Shown one piece after another: positions 31,010 through 37,368 of a stretch of 37,368 bases of DNA. The position numbers and the translations under genes are program-made. Every line of letters starts with the position of its first letter. The first letter of the stretch is position 1. This DNA is from Methanobacteriota archaeon (lineage in GTDB: Archaea; Thermoplasmatota; Thermoplasmata; RBG-16-68-12), in the NCBI GenBank assembly GCA_005878385.1, contig VBMN01000075.1, positions 1 to 37,368 of the forward strand. Reading direction: 5' to 3'. The notes under the pieces are model-generated. The model had not been told where the DNA came from. It saw only the letters and a list, made by a program, of their open reading frames with translations, and searched no databases.

Positions 31010-31678
31010 TTGGATCGCGAACTCGAAATCTTCCGTCGCCTGCTCGACCATTACGGCCCGCAACACTGGTGGCCTGCCGCGAATGCATTCGAGGTGATCG
31101 TGGGCGCGTTGCTCATGCAGCAGACCGCATGGCGAAACGTGGCGGAGGCGATCCACAATCTCAAGCGTGCAGGTCTCCTGGAAGTCCGCGCGCTCGCGTC
31201 CGCCTCCGTGCCGGTCATCCGGAGGCACGTGAAAATTGCGGGCCTCTATCGGACGAAACCGAGACGCCTCCGGGATTTCTGCCGCCATCTGCTGGACCGA
31301 TCGGACGGCGACCTCACTCGCTACTTCGATCGACCGACCGACGTGGTGCGCGCCGACCTGCTCGCACAGGAAGGGGTGGGCGCCGAGACCGCCGATTCGA
31401 TCCTCCTCTATGCGGGCGGTAAGCCCGTCTTCCTCGTCGACGCCTACACGATTCGCATCGGCCAGCGGATCGGCCTCTTCGACACGGACGCGTACGACGC
31501 CGTCCAGAGGCACTTCGAAGGCCGCGTGCCCCGGGACCTCGCGACGTACCAGGAGTACCATGCACTCCTCGTCGCCCATGCGAAGGCTTTGTGTCGGCCG
31601 ACTCCCGCGTGCCCCCTCTGTCCGTTGCGAAATCTCTGCGATGTCGGCCTTGGCCGACGAAAACACATCGTTAAGTAA
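31010..31678 (+). CDS. HhH-GPD DNA glycosylase with Fe-S cluster, MagIII-like
   Basis: A 222-residue endonuclease III-fold protein from TTG 31010. AFEVIVGALLMQQTAWRNV opens the fold. The helix-hairpin-helix is LLAQEGVGAETADSILLYA and the catalytic Asp is in PVFLVDAYTIRI. The position of the Nth catalytic Lys is not Lys, so it is probably a monofunctional glycosylase, and GVGAETADSILLYA is typical of MagIII-type 3-methyladenine glycosylases. Four Cys at the C-terminus (CRPTPACPLCPLRNLC, C-x6-C-x2-C-x5-C) should bind a [4Fe-4S] cluster. It would remove damaged bases such as 3-methyladenine. Its last codons carry the TATA-like box of the next gene. Confidence 0.88.
   Translation: MDRELEIFRRLLDHYGPQHWWPAANAFEVIVGALLMQQTAWRNVAEAIHNLKRAGLLEVRALASASVPVIRRHVKIAGLYRTKPRRLRDFCRHLLDRSDGDLTRYFDRPTDVVRADLLAQEGVGAETADSILLYAGGKPVFLVDAYTIRIGQRIGLFDTDAYDAVQRHFEGRVPRDLATYQEYHALLVAHAKALCRPTPACPLCPLRNLCDVGLGRRKHIVK
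31667..31677 (+). promoter_or_regulatory. TATA-like box of the STAND regulator, repeated upstream of the surface protein
   Basis: ATCGTTAAGTA is centred about 42 bases before GTG 31715 and overlaps the glycosylase stop codon. The identical 11 bases occur at 34271-34281 before the large surface-protein gene. Confidence 0.45.
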
Positions 31679-31714
31679 CGTCGGGACGATACCGGCTCCG
31701 GAGGGGCGGAGGGA

Positions 31715-34183
31715 GTGACCGGCGTCACCGTCGGAGAGCGAGTCCTCGTCCACCTCTCTGGGTTTCTCCGTCACGCGGACGCCTATGAGTGTCCCGTCGA
31801 GATGACGCAGGACGGCATCGCGGCTGGGCTTGCCCTGAGCCGCGCCCATGTCGCCCTTGAGTTGAAGCGCCTGAAGACCACGGGCCGTGTCCAGGAACGG
31901 ATGGCGCACGTCGCCCATGCGCGCTCCCGGCGGAAGGTGTACGAGCTCACCCATGCGGGCCAGGAGGTCGCCCGGCGCATGCGCGAACACGCGCGCTCCC
32001 GGACCGTTCAGCTCAACGAGCCGCAGGGTATCCGGGAGGTCCTCGGCTCCGATGCGATCGAGGCGTTGCGTCGGTCGGGTCTCCGGGAGTCTGAGGCGGT
32101 CCAGATGGTCCTCGCGGCCGATGTGATCGAGCTCCCGCGGCCGGAAGCGCCGAAAGCCGCGGTCCCGAGCCGACCCTTCTTCGGTCGGACGGAAGAGCAT
32201 CGGACGCTGCGGGAGTGGCTCGCCTCCGACGCTCCTTCGTTCGCGATCCTCCTTGGCGTCGCGGGGATCGGGAAGTCCGCGCTCGTCGCACGACTCCTCT
32301 CGGACGAACCGCGTCCGACCTTCGTTCGGCGTGTCTACGCCCATGATGATGCCCATGGCCTCCTGAGTTCGTTTGCCGACTTCCTGGCACGCCAGGGTCG
32401 TCGACGTCTGAAGGCCGTCATCACGCGGCCCGCCTACGATCCGACCGAGGCGATCGCGGTAATGCGCGGCGACCTTTCCGGCTGCGTCGTGGCCCTCGAC
32501 GATCTGCACGCCTGCCCGGCGGCCGACGCCCTCCTCCGGGCTCTCTTCGAAGTTCCCGGGACGACGAAGATTCTCGTCGCCACGCGAACTCAGCCGACCT
32601 TTTACGAGCGATCCGATCTCGTCTCGGGCCGGGTGATCGAGGTGCATCTCGAAGGTCTCGACCCCCTCGCTTCGGGGGAACTCCTCCGGGCTCGCGGCGC
32701 GGCGATCGAACCGGAAGCGATTCAACACGTGATCGCCGCGACCCACGGCCATCCCCTCGCCCTCGAGTTGTTCGCCGCGAGCGGCCTCGACGCGGGCGCC
32801 GTCGAGACGGAACGATATGTCCTGGAAACGGTCCTCGACGGCCTGGACGATTCGTCGGAGGAACTGCTGCGGACGTTCGCGGTCCTGCGACGCCCAGCCC
32901 GATCCCCGGAGGCTCTCGGGGCGACCTTGTCGCAGCTGCGCCGCCTCGTGCGCCGAGCCTTGCTCCACCACCGGGAGGACGGATACCTGATCCACGACCT
33001 CGTGAAGGAGTTCTTCCTCCGACGCATGGGAGACGGGGCGCGACGGGACGCGCACACCAGGGCCGCCGGCTACTGGTTGTTCCGGGCGGACGGCCTCGAG
33101 GAGACGTACCACCGGATCGAGGCGGGCGACCTCGACGCCGCGAGGACCCGACTGCTCGAGATTGGGCCCGCCCTCGCGGAGAGTGCCCGAGCGGGAGACC
33201 TAGAGGCCGCCCTGCTCCGAGTCGCCCGATCACCGCGGCTCGATGGAATCCTCGTCGAGACGCAGGTGTTCCTCGGAAAGTTCGGAGAAGCCCGGACGGT
33301 CCTCGAGCGAATCGGCGAATCGGGTGGGCAGCTCGAACGGCTGCGGGCGCGCATCCAGCTCGGTCGGATCGAGAATCGCCTCGGGGCGTACAAGGAGGCG
33401 CGCGCCGTGTTGGAGGCGGCGGCCCACGATGCCGCGGCGAACCACTCATCGGAGATCGAGGGGGAAGCCCTGCGGGCGCTCGGTGGCGTCGAACGGAAAC
33501 TCGGGGATCTCGACATGGCGATCGCCCACCTGCGCCGGGCTGCGGATGTGCTCCCGACGGGCTCGCGCGAACGAGTCCGTGCATTGACGGATCTGGGTGT
33601 CGCCCTGATCGCCCGTAACGATATCCCGGGTGCGAAGGCTCGACTCCTCGAGGCGGCCGCGACGGTTCGCCGGGCCACACGGGAGGATGCGGCGATCCAG
33701 ATCAACCTCGGGATTGTGATGAGTCGCGAGGGAGACCCGCGAACGGCCGCGGAGACCTTCGCTCGATCCGCGGACATCGCGCTCGCCACCGGCGAAATCC
33801 GCTTCGCCGCGTATGCGCTGGCGAACGCCGTCGACAGCTTCCTCCGCATGGAGGCCGTCGAGGAAGCGGCGTCGAGCGCGGAGCGCGCCCTCGCGCTTGC
33901 CAACACGATCGGCGATCCCCTCGCCGTATCGACCGCGCGGGCGAACCTCGGCCTCGTGTTCGCGAAGCGGGGCGATTGGGCCAAGGCGGAGGAACAGCTG
34001 CTCGGCTCCGTCGAGATCATCAACCGACTCGACAACCCGTACTCCCTCGCGACGCGGTATGAGGAGCTCGCCCGCCTGTACGACGCACAAGGACGCGGGG
34101 GCGATGCGGCGTCGTGGCGGACCCGAGCGGAAGGATTGTTCGCGAGGCTCCAAGGAAGTCCGTCGCCAGCAACCGGCCCGTGA
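31715..34183 (+). CDS. STAND-type regulatory ATPase: winged helix, NTPase, TPR repeats
   Basis: An 822-residue cytosolic protein from GTG 31715. Residues about 5-95 form a winged-helix DNA-binding domain (MTQDGIAAGLALSRAHVALE is the helix-turn-helix and RRKVYELTHAGQEV the wing). The nucleotide-binding domain spans about 145-420: FFGRTEEHRTLREWL, Walker A GVAGIGKSALV with Lys187, Walker B CVVALDDLH with Asp262/Asp263, and HGHPLALELFA, the GxP-like motif of STAND ATPases. A winged-helix arm domain follows (LIHDLVKEFFLRR). From about 465 to the end are TPR-like helix pairs. It resembles MalT/AfsR-type switches in which ligand binding to the repeats drives ATP-dependent activation. The ligand and target genes are unknown. 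Confidence 0.87.
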   Translation: MTGVTVGERVLVHLSGFLRHADAYECPVEMTQDGIAAGLALSRAHVALELKRLKTTGRVQERMAHVAHARSRRKVYELTHAGQEVARRMREHARSRTVQLNEPQGIREVLGSDAIEALRRSGLRESEAVQMVLAADVIELPRPEAPKAAVPSRPFFGRTEEHRTLREWLASDAPSFAILLGVAGIGKSALVARLLSDEPRPTFVRRVYAHDDAHGLLSSFADFLARQGRRRLKAVITRPAYDPTEAIAVMRGDLSGCVVALDDLHACPAADALLRALFEVPGTTKILVATRTQPTFYERSDLVSGRVIEVHLEGLDPLASGELLRARGAAIEPEAIQHVIAATHGHPLALELFAASGLDAGAVETERYVLETVLDGLDDSSEELLRTFAVLRRPARSPEALGATLSQLRRLVRRALLHHREDGYLIHDLVKEFFLRRMGDGARRDAHTRAAGYWLFRADGLEETYHRIEAGDLDAARTRLLEIGPALAESARAGDLEAALLRVARSPRLDGILVETQVFLGKFGEARTVLERIGESGGQLERLRARIQLGRIENRLGAYKEARAVLEAAAHDAAANHSSEIEGEALRALGGVERKLGDLDMAIAHLRRAADVLPTGSRERVRALTDLGVALIARNDIPGAKARLLEAAATVRRATREDAAIQINLGIVMSREGDPRTAAETFARSADIALATGEIRFAAYALANAVDSFLRMEAVEEAASSAERALALANTIGDPLAVSTARANLGLVFAKRGDWAKAEEQLLGSVEIINRLDNPYSLATRYEELARLYDAQGRGGDAASWRTRAEGLFARLQGSPSPATGP

Positions 34184-34270
34184 ATTCCATCTAATTGTCC
34201 GCGGCCCCTCGATGGTCTGCGGTATCGTCGAGTCATCTCAACATGGGGCGTCGGACAATCGGCCGACCAA

Positions 34271-34281
34271 ATCGTTAAGTA
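34271..34281 (+). promoter_or_regulatory. TATA-like box of the surface-protein gene
   Basis: ATCGTTAAGTA is identical over 11 bases to the box before the STAND gene. It is centred about 56 bases before ATG 34333, so a leader of about 30 bases is expected, holding the hairpin at 34304-34324. Confidence 0.45.
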
Positions 34282-34303
34282 GGTCAGACATGATGCGCGT
34301 CCG

Positions 34304-34324
34304 TCCGCGGGTCCATCCCGCGGA
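34304..34324 (+). repeat. Perfect 8-bp hairpin in the 5' leader
   Basis: TCCGCGGG - tccat - CCCGCGGA forms an 8-bp GC-rich stem with a five-base loop. It should fold at the very 5' end of the surface-protein message, ending nine bases before ATG 34333. It may protect the message or control translation. Confidence 0.5.
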
Positions 34325-34332
34325 TCTACGGG

Positions 34333-35616
34333 ATGGGAATCATGTCGCCGGCTCCGCCCCGAAGGGGGTACGCCATCGGGCTCCTCGTGGCTCTTGCCCT
34401 GTTCGTCGTCACCTGCGGCGCTCCCCCCGTCCAGGCAATCCCGCCCACAATCGCCCCCAGCGCAATGATGACCGTGACCGTCGTCATGAACAAGGCCGGC
34501 TACCTGAGCGGGGATGTCGCGTCGGCGAACGCGATCGTGTATCGCACTCCAGGGCCAACGAACTACACGTATACGTGGACGGTCCGGGATGCCTTCAACC
34601 GTCTCCTGAACACCACGATCAACGGGACCGCGACGTACACGTACGCAATCCCGCTGAACTACACGGGCCTGCTGTCCTTCGCCGCAAGGGTCGATGACGG
34701 ACTAGGGCTCACGATCACCTCTCAAAAGTTGGTCCTGGTCAACATCGCAGTGATGTCCCTCCGTCTCGACCGCGGGGATTTCAGTCCGGGCGACACGATC
34801 ACCGCCTCGTACCTGGTCACGTCCCACGTGATCCTCCAGCCGACCTACGATTACGAGGTCGATGACAACACCGCGACGATCGTCCTGAGTGGCACCACGA
34901 ACAACACGACCTTCTCCTTCCGCACGCCCGCCCCCGCGGCGAGCCGCACGTACCAGTTCATCGTGACCGCGCGGCAGGGCGCGAACACGACAAGGTCGCA
35001 GGCGATCATCGCCCAGGCGAGCGGCGCGTTGCTTGGGGTGACGTTCGACCGCACGTCGTATGCCCCCGGAGAGACGATCCACGCGCACCTGACGGTGACG
35101 CCGCGGGGTACCACGCCACTCCCGCTGCAGTTCATCTGGACCCTCGGCTTCGGACTGGGGTTCGGGGGCTCGCCATCGGTCTCCGCGATCACGACCGTTC
35201 CGGAGGTGGACCTTTCCCTGCCGATTCCCCAGAGCGTGGGGACCGGTGACATCCTCGTGCTCGCGAGCGAAGCGAGTTTGGGCACGGCCACCTGGCAGAC
35301 GATGCACGTCGGGACGACGAACGCCCTCTGGGCGACGGAGATCGGCGGCATCCCCCTCTTCGCCGTCCTCCTCGGCCTCCTGTTCATCCTCTTGCTCGTG
35401 GCCGTCGTCGGGCTGTGGCGACGGATGGGCGGCGGTCATCTCATGGGACCGAGGGCCGCACCACCCCCGCCTCCCGGAGGTCCGACCCATGCCGCCGCCA
35501 CCACACCGATGTCCGTGATCTGCAAGCACTGCGGGAAGTCGATCGACCTCACGACGAGCAAGCGGCCGATCGAGGTCATGTGTCCCTCGTGCGGCGAGAC
35601 GCAACTGGTCGAGTGA
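34333..35616 (+). CDS. Surface protein with Ig-like domains, one TM and cytosolic zinc ribbon
   Basis: 427 residues. A signal peptide (GYAIGLLVALALFVVTCG) leads to an outside region of about 300 residues, beta-rich with many Asn-x-Thr sites and three repeats of Ig/PKD-like character that share phrases of the form LDRGDFSPGDTITA, DRTSYAPGETIHA and MNKAGYLSGDVAS. A TM helix (IPLFAVLLGLLFILLLVAVVG) is followed by a Pro-rich linker and a cytosolic zinc ribbon (CKHCGK...CPSCGE). It may bind ligands outside and signal or anchor inside; this is inference. ATG 34342 is an alternative start. The leader carries a strong hairpin. Confidence 0.82.
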   Translation: MGIMSPAPPRRGYAIGLLVALALFVVTCGAPPVQAIPPTIAPSAMMTVTVVMNKAGYLSGDVASANAIVYRTPGPTNYTYTWTVRDAFNRLLNTTINGTATYTYAIPLNYTGLLSFAARVDDGLGLTITSQKLVLVNIAVMSLRLDRGDFSPGDTITASYLVTSHVILQPTYDYEVDDNTATIVLSGTTNNTTFSFRTPAPAASRTYQFIVTARQGANTTRSQAIIAQASGALLGVTFDRTSYAPGETIHAHLTVTPRGTTPLPLQFIWTLGFGLGFGGSPSVSAITTVPEVDLSLPIPQSVGTGDILVLASEASLGTATWQTMHVGTTNALWATEIGGIPLFAVLLGLLFILLLVAVVGLWRRMGGGHLMGPRAAPPPPPGGPTHAAATTPMSVICKHCGKSIDLTTSKRPIEVMCPSCGETQLVE

Positions 35617-35674
35617 CAAGGACAAGGTTCTTAGTCGTCGGACCGCATCAGACCGTCAACTCGAGGCGAGACGA

Positions 35675-36346
35675 ATGACGGAGCAGGACGAACTCCTCGC
35701 GGCGGTCCAGAAGGACGACGTCGCCACGGCGCGGACGATCCTCGATCGCAACCCGCTCATCCTGCGGATGCGCACGCCGAACGGCACGCTCGTCCTCACG
35801 GCGGTCTACCACGGAGCGACAAATGCGCTCGGGCTCCTCCTGGCGCAGACCCCGGAGGACGCGTTGGGCCTCCATGAGGCCGCTGCAATCGGGAACGCCC
35901 GGCGGCTCAAGACGATCCTGGGGCAGTCCCGCTCGCGGGTGGACGCCGCGAACCCGGAAGGGTTCACGCCCCTCGGCCTGGCGGCGTTCTTCGGACATCT
36001 CGATGCCGCCAAGGTCCTCTTGGAACAGGGCGCGGACGTGAATGTGAAGGCTCCGAGCCGCTTCGCGAATACCGCGCTCGACGCCGCGGTCGCCGGAGTT
36101 CACCCCGATCTCGTGAAGGCGTTGCTGGCCGCCCGTGGCGATCCGAACGTCCGGAGTGAGGCGAATTACACCCCGCTCCACAAAGCGGCCGCGCACGGGA
36201 ATCTGGCCATCGTGCAGATGCTGCTGGACGCAGGGGCGGACCCGAAGGCAACCCGCGACGACGGATCCACGCCGCTCGATGACGCGCGCAAGGGGGGTCA
36301 CGAGGCGATCGTGAAGCTCCTCCAGGCCCGCGGCGCGACGGCCTAG
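35675..36346 (+). CDS. Ankyrin-repeat protein
   Basis: A 223-residue soluble protein built of about six ankyrin repeats. The clearest are GFTPLGLAAFFGHLDAAKVL followed by LEQGADVN, YTPLHKAAAHGNLAIVQMLL followed by DAGADP, and STPLDDARKGGHEAIVKLL. There is no signal peptide or TM segment, so it is a cytosolic protein-binding scaffold with unknown partners. GAGGCGAG shortly before ATG 35675 is a ribosome-binding site, and a possible TTCTTAG box lies about 45 bases upstream. The TAG stop interlocks through CTAG with that of the convergent VOC gene. Confidence 0.92.
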   Translation: MTEQDELLAAVQKDDVATARTILDRNPLILRMRTPNGTLVLTAVYHGATNALGLLLAQTPEDALGLHEAAAIGNARRLKTILGQSRSRVDAANPEGFTPLGLAAFFGHLDAAKVLLEQGADVNVKAPSRFANTALDAAVAGVHPDLVKALLAARGDPNVRSEANYTPLHKAAAHGNLAIVQMLLDAGADPKATRDDGSTPLDDARKGGHEAIVKLLQARGATA

Positions 36347-36780
36347 TGCTCTTCGATGAACATCCAGCGGTGGCCTTCGAGGTCTTCCGCTCGGTACAAT
36401 CGGCCGTATGGGTTATCCTGAGGCTCTGACAGAATCATGGCTCCCGCGCCTTTCGCCTGTGTGAAGTGGGCGTCCACGTTATCGACCCGGACCTGCAGGC
36501 CGTCGACGACCCAAGGAACGGCGGACCATTTCTTCGCGGCGGCACAGGTCTGTCGGTGGTGCTTCGGACTTTCGTAGTCCCTGGTCGGGGTGGCCAGGAA
36601 GACCGGGGAGCCTTCGAACTCGAGTTCCGCATGGCTGACGCGCCCGTCCGATTCCGTGTACCGCTCGCCCCGCTCGCGGAACCCGAACGCTCGGCCCAAC
36701 CAATCGATGGCGGCCGCCGCATCTTCATAGGCAATCATCGGCACGATTCGAGGTCGATCGAGACGGGTTTCTTGGACCAT
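36343..36780 (-). CDS. VOC/glyoxalase-family protein (PhnB-like)
   Basis: 145 residues from ATG 36780 (MVQETRLDRPRIVPMIAYED). Two beta-alpha-beta-beta-beta modules are visible: DAAAAIDWLGRAFGFRERGE then GRVSHAELEFEGSPVFLA, and VDNVDAHFTQAKGAGAMILS then GRLYRAEDLEGHRWMF. The His of SHAE and the Glu of AEDLEG are probable metal-ligand positions. The family covers glyoxalases, antibiotic-binding proteins and PhnB-like proteins, so the substrate cannot be named. AGGGGGA close before ATG 36780 is a good ribosome-binding site; the longer frame from 36909 is rejected. Confidence 0.88.
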   Translation of the reverse strand: MVQETRLDRPRIVPMIAYEDAAAAIDWLGRAFGFRERGERYTESDGRVSHAELEFEGSPVFLATPTRDYESPKHHRQTCAAAKKWSAVPWVVDGLQVRVDNVDAHFTQAKGAGAMILSEPQDNPYGRLYRAEDLEGHRWMFIEEH

Positions 36781-36809
36781 AGTTCCCCCTGTGCCCGCAT
36801 GGCCTGGTG

Positions 36810-36820
36810 CGTACTTAACA
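36810..36820 (-). promoter_or_regulatory. TATA-like box of the VOC gene
   Basis: TGTTAAGTACG on the minus strand, centred about 35 bases before ATG 36780, leaving a short leader with the AGGGGGA ribosome-binding site. Confidence 0.4.
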
Positions 36821-36895
36821 CGGTCGTTCCGGTGGACCCCACGGGAGCGGGATTCGTCCGGACCGCCTCCGAGGCCTCGCAGTTTCACAGATCTC

Positions 36896-36930
36896 AGATA
36901 CAAGTTCATATACTATATGAACTCATATCT
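36896..36930. promoter_or_regulatory. 35-bp palindrome over the TATA box, probable operator
   Basis: Two 17-base arms (36896-36912 and 36914-36930) around a central C pair at 15 of 17 positions. The inner 17 bases, TTCATATA-C-TATATGAA at 36905-36921, are perfect. The AT-rich centre is about 27 bases before ATG 36939 and so also serves as the TATA box. A dimeric regulator bound here would block TBP, and the winged-helix protein just downstream is an obvious candidate. Confidence 0.65.
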
Positions 36931-36938
36931 CTCTCGGA

Positions 36939-37217
36939 ATGCGAGCGCCTCCCGTCCCTCCCAAACTGATACGCAAGGGTCCGACCTTGGATACCTTGCA
37001 CATGGTGGAATCCGTCCTTCGGAAGTTTGACGAACCGCTGAGCCTGAACCGGATCAAGGCTCTCTTGCCTCGGAAGATGATGCATGCACCTCTCAGGGAG
37101 GCGATCGAACACTACAAGCGCCTCGGTTGTGCCACGGAAGGTTCGAAGGGCGTGATGTGGACGCTCAACGTCCAACCCAAGATCTGGAAGGTTGTGGAGG
37201 GCTGGGAGGCCCGTTGA
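36939..37217 (+). CDS. Small winged-helix-like protein
   Basis: A 92-residue soluble, basic protein from ATG 36939. TLDTLHMVESVLRKFDEPLS is the first helix, LNRIKALLPRKMMHAPLREAIEHYKRLG forms the helix-turn-helix part, and GVMWTLNV gives the wing strand. This matches small archaeal winged-helix domains, although no named family is certain. The start lies 26 bases after the centre of a 35-bp palindrome that includes the TATA box, which suggests autoregulation. The next gene seems to begin 25 bases beyond its stop, so the two may form an operon. Confidence 0.7.
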   Translation: MRAPPVPPKLIRKGPTLDTLHMVESVLRKFDEPLSLNRIKALLPRKMMHAPLREAIEHYKRLGCATEGSKGVMWTLNVQPKIWKVVEGWEAR

Positions 37218-37242
37218 TCTGGCTCGCCTCACGGCAAGCGAG

Positions 37243-37368
37243 GTGCGGATTGGACCGCGCGCCCAGGCCGCCGAGGCGGCCCGTCAACCGAAACCACGAA
37301 AGGGGCTGCAATGGTGGACCTTGCGCCTGAAGCAAGACGCCTTTGCCGGAGACCAGATTCCGAAGGAT
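37243..37368 (+). CDS. Edge-truncated ORF, possible RelE-like toxin
   Basis: An open frame of 42 codons reaches the window end without a stop. From GTG 37243 it reads MRIGPRAQAAEAARQ, then KPRKGLQWWTLRLKQ and DAFAGDQIPKD. The phrase RLKQDAFAGDQIPKD resembles the L-K-x-[DN]-P-F-x-G-x-x-I-P-K stretch of archaeal RelE/ParE-type toxins. No clear ribosome-binding site or promoter marks the start, and the frame is open further upstream (TTG 37192 is possible). A competing frame from ATG 37311 gives a less protein-like product. The assignment is tentative. Confidence 0.35.
   Translation, partial: MRIGPRAQAAEAARQPKPRKGLQWWTLRLKQDAFAGDQIPKD

Noticed and set aside
29987-33112. Minus-strand frame of 1041 codons across the roadblock, PAP2, glycosylase and STAND genes
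   Set aside because: It runs through four motif-supported genes and reads as low-complexity charged sequence, so it is a compositional shadow.
36905-36930. Palindrome as a transcription terminator of an upstream gene
   Set aside because: It is AT-rich with no T tract, lies at TATA distance before a start codon, and the upstream gene is transcribed away from it.
1-37368. CRISPR array, insertion sequence or rRNA
   Set aside because: No regularly spaced repeats, transposase motifs, terminal inverted repeats or conserved rRNA segments were found by eye.

Overview
This window looks like chromosomal DNA of a high-GC archaeon, most likely a Thermoplasmata-type euryarchaeote. The grounds are an archaeal RFC small subunit, an archaeal-type ATP-dependent DNA ligase, a TtuA/NcsA-type tRNA thiolase, a RAD55-family ATPase, DUF835 domains, roadblock/LC7 proteins, and TATA-like boxes of the CTTTATA or CTTAAG kind placed 25-32 bases before start codons, as expected for leaderless transcripts. 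This is inference from gene content; no rRNA is present. Gene density is very high and no stretch over 300 bases lacks a gene. I see no insertion sequence, prophage, CRISPR array or rRNA.

Layout. 1-5249: an edge-truncated membrane protein, a roadblock protein, seryl-tRNA synthetase and a multi-PAS/GAF histidine kinase. 5280-11417: adenylosuccinate lyase, an epimerase, DNA ligase, a HAD hydrolase and an FAD oxidoreductase. 11586-16521: signalling genes, with two multi-TM sensors, a ribbon-helix-helix regulator, a RAD55-like ATPase and an unknown protein. 16676-22562: adenylosuccinate synthetase, a tRNA thiolase, a zinc-ribbon membrane protein, a small TM protein with a trypsin-fold protease, and the RFC small subunit. 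22564-27148: an unknown helical protein, a VIT1-like metal transporter, tRNA-Gly(GCC), a small winged-helix pair, a serine-less hydrolase-like protein and a cupredoxin-like surface protein. 27216-30930: thiamine-phosphate kinase, the AmmeMemoRadiSam radical SAM enzyme interrupted by a 174-residue mini-intein, a second roadblock protein and a PAP2 phosphatase. 31010-37368: a MagIII-like Fe-S glycosylase, a winged-helix/STAND/TPR regulator, a large surface protein, an ankyrin protein, a VOC protein, a small winged-helix gene under a 35-bp palindrome and a gene cut by the right edge.

The most striking item is the intein. It sits between the first and second cysteines of the radical SAM CxxxCxxC motif, so the Cys needed for splicing is also a predicted [4Fe-4S] ligand and the enzyme cannot form without splicing. 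A second window-wide oddity is that five of eight convergent gene pairs end on one shared CTAG, with the two TAG stop codons interlocked on opposite strands.

Functionally, purB and purA supply AMP from IMP, and serS, tRNA-Gly and the tRNA thiolase belong to translation. DNA ligase, RFC and the glycosylase serve replication and repair. Much of the rest is signalling and surface machinery with no recognised pathway. Functions are assigned from motifs read by eye; no database search was run.
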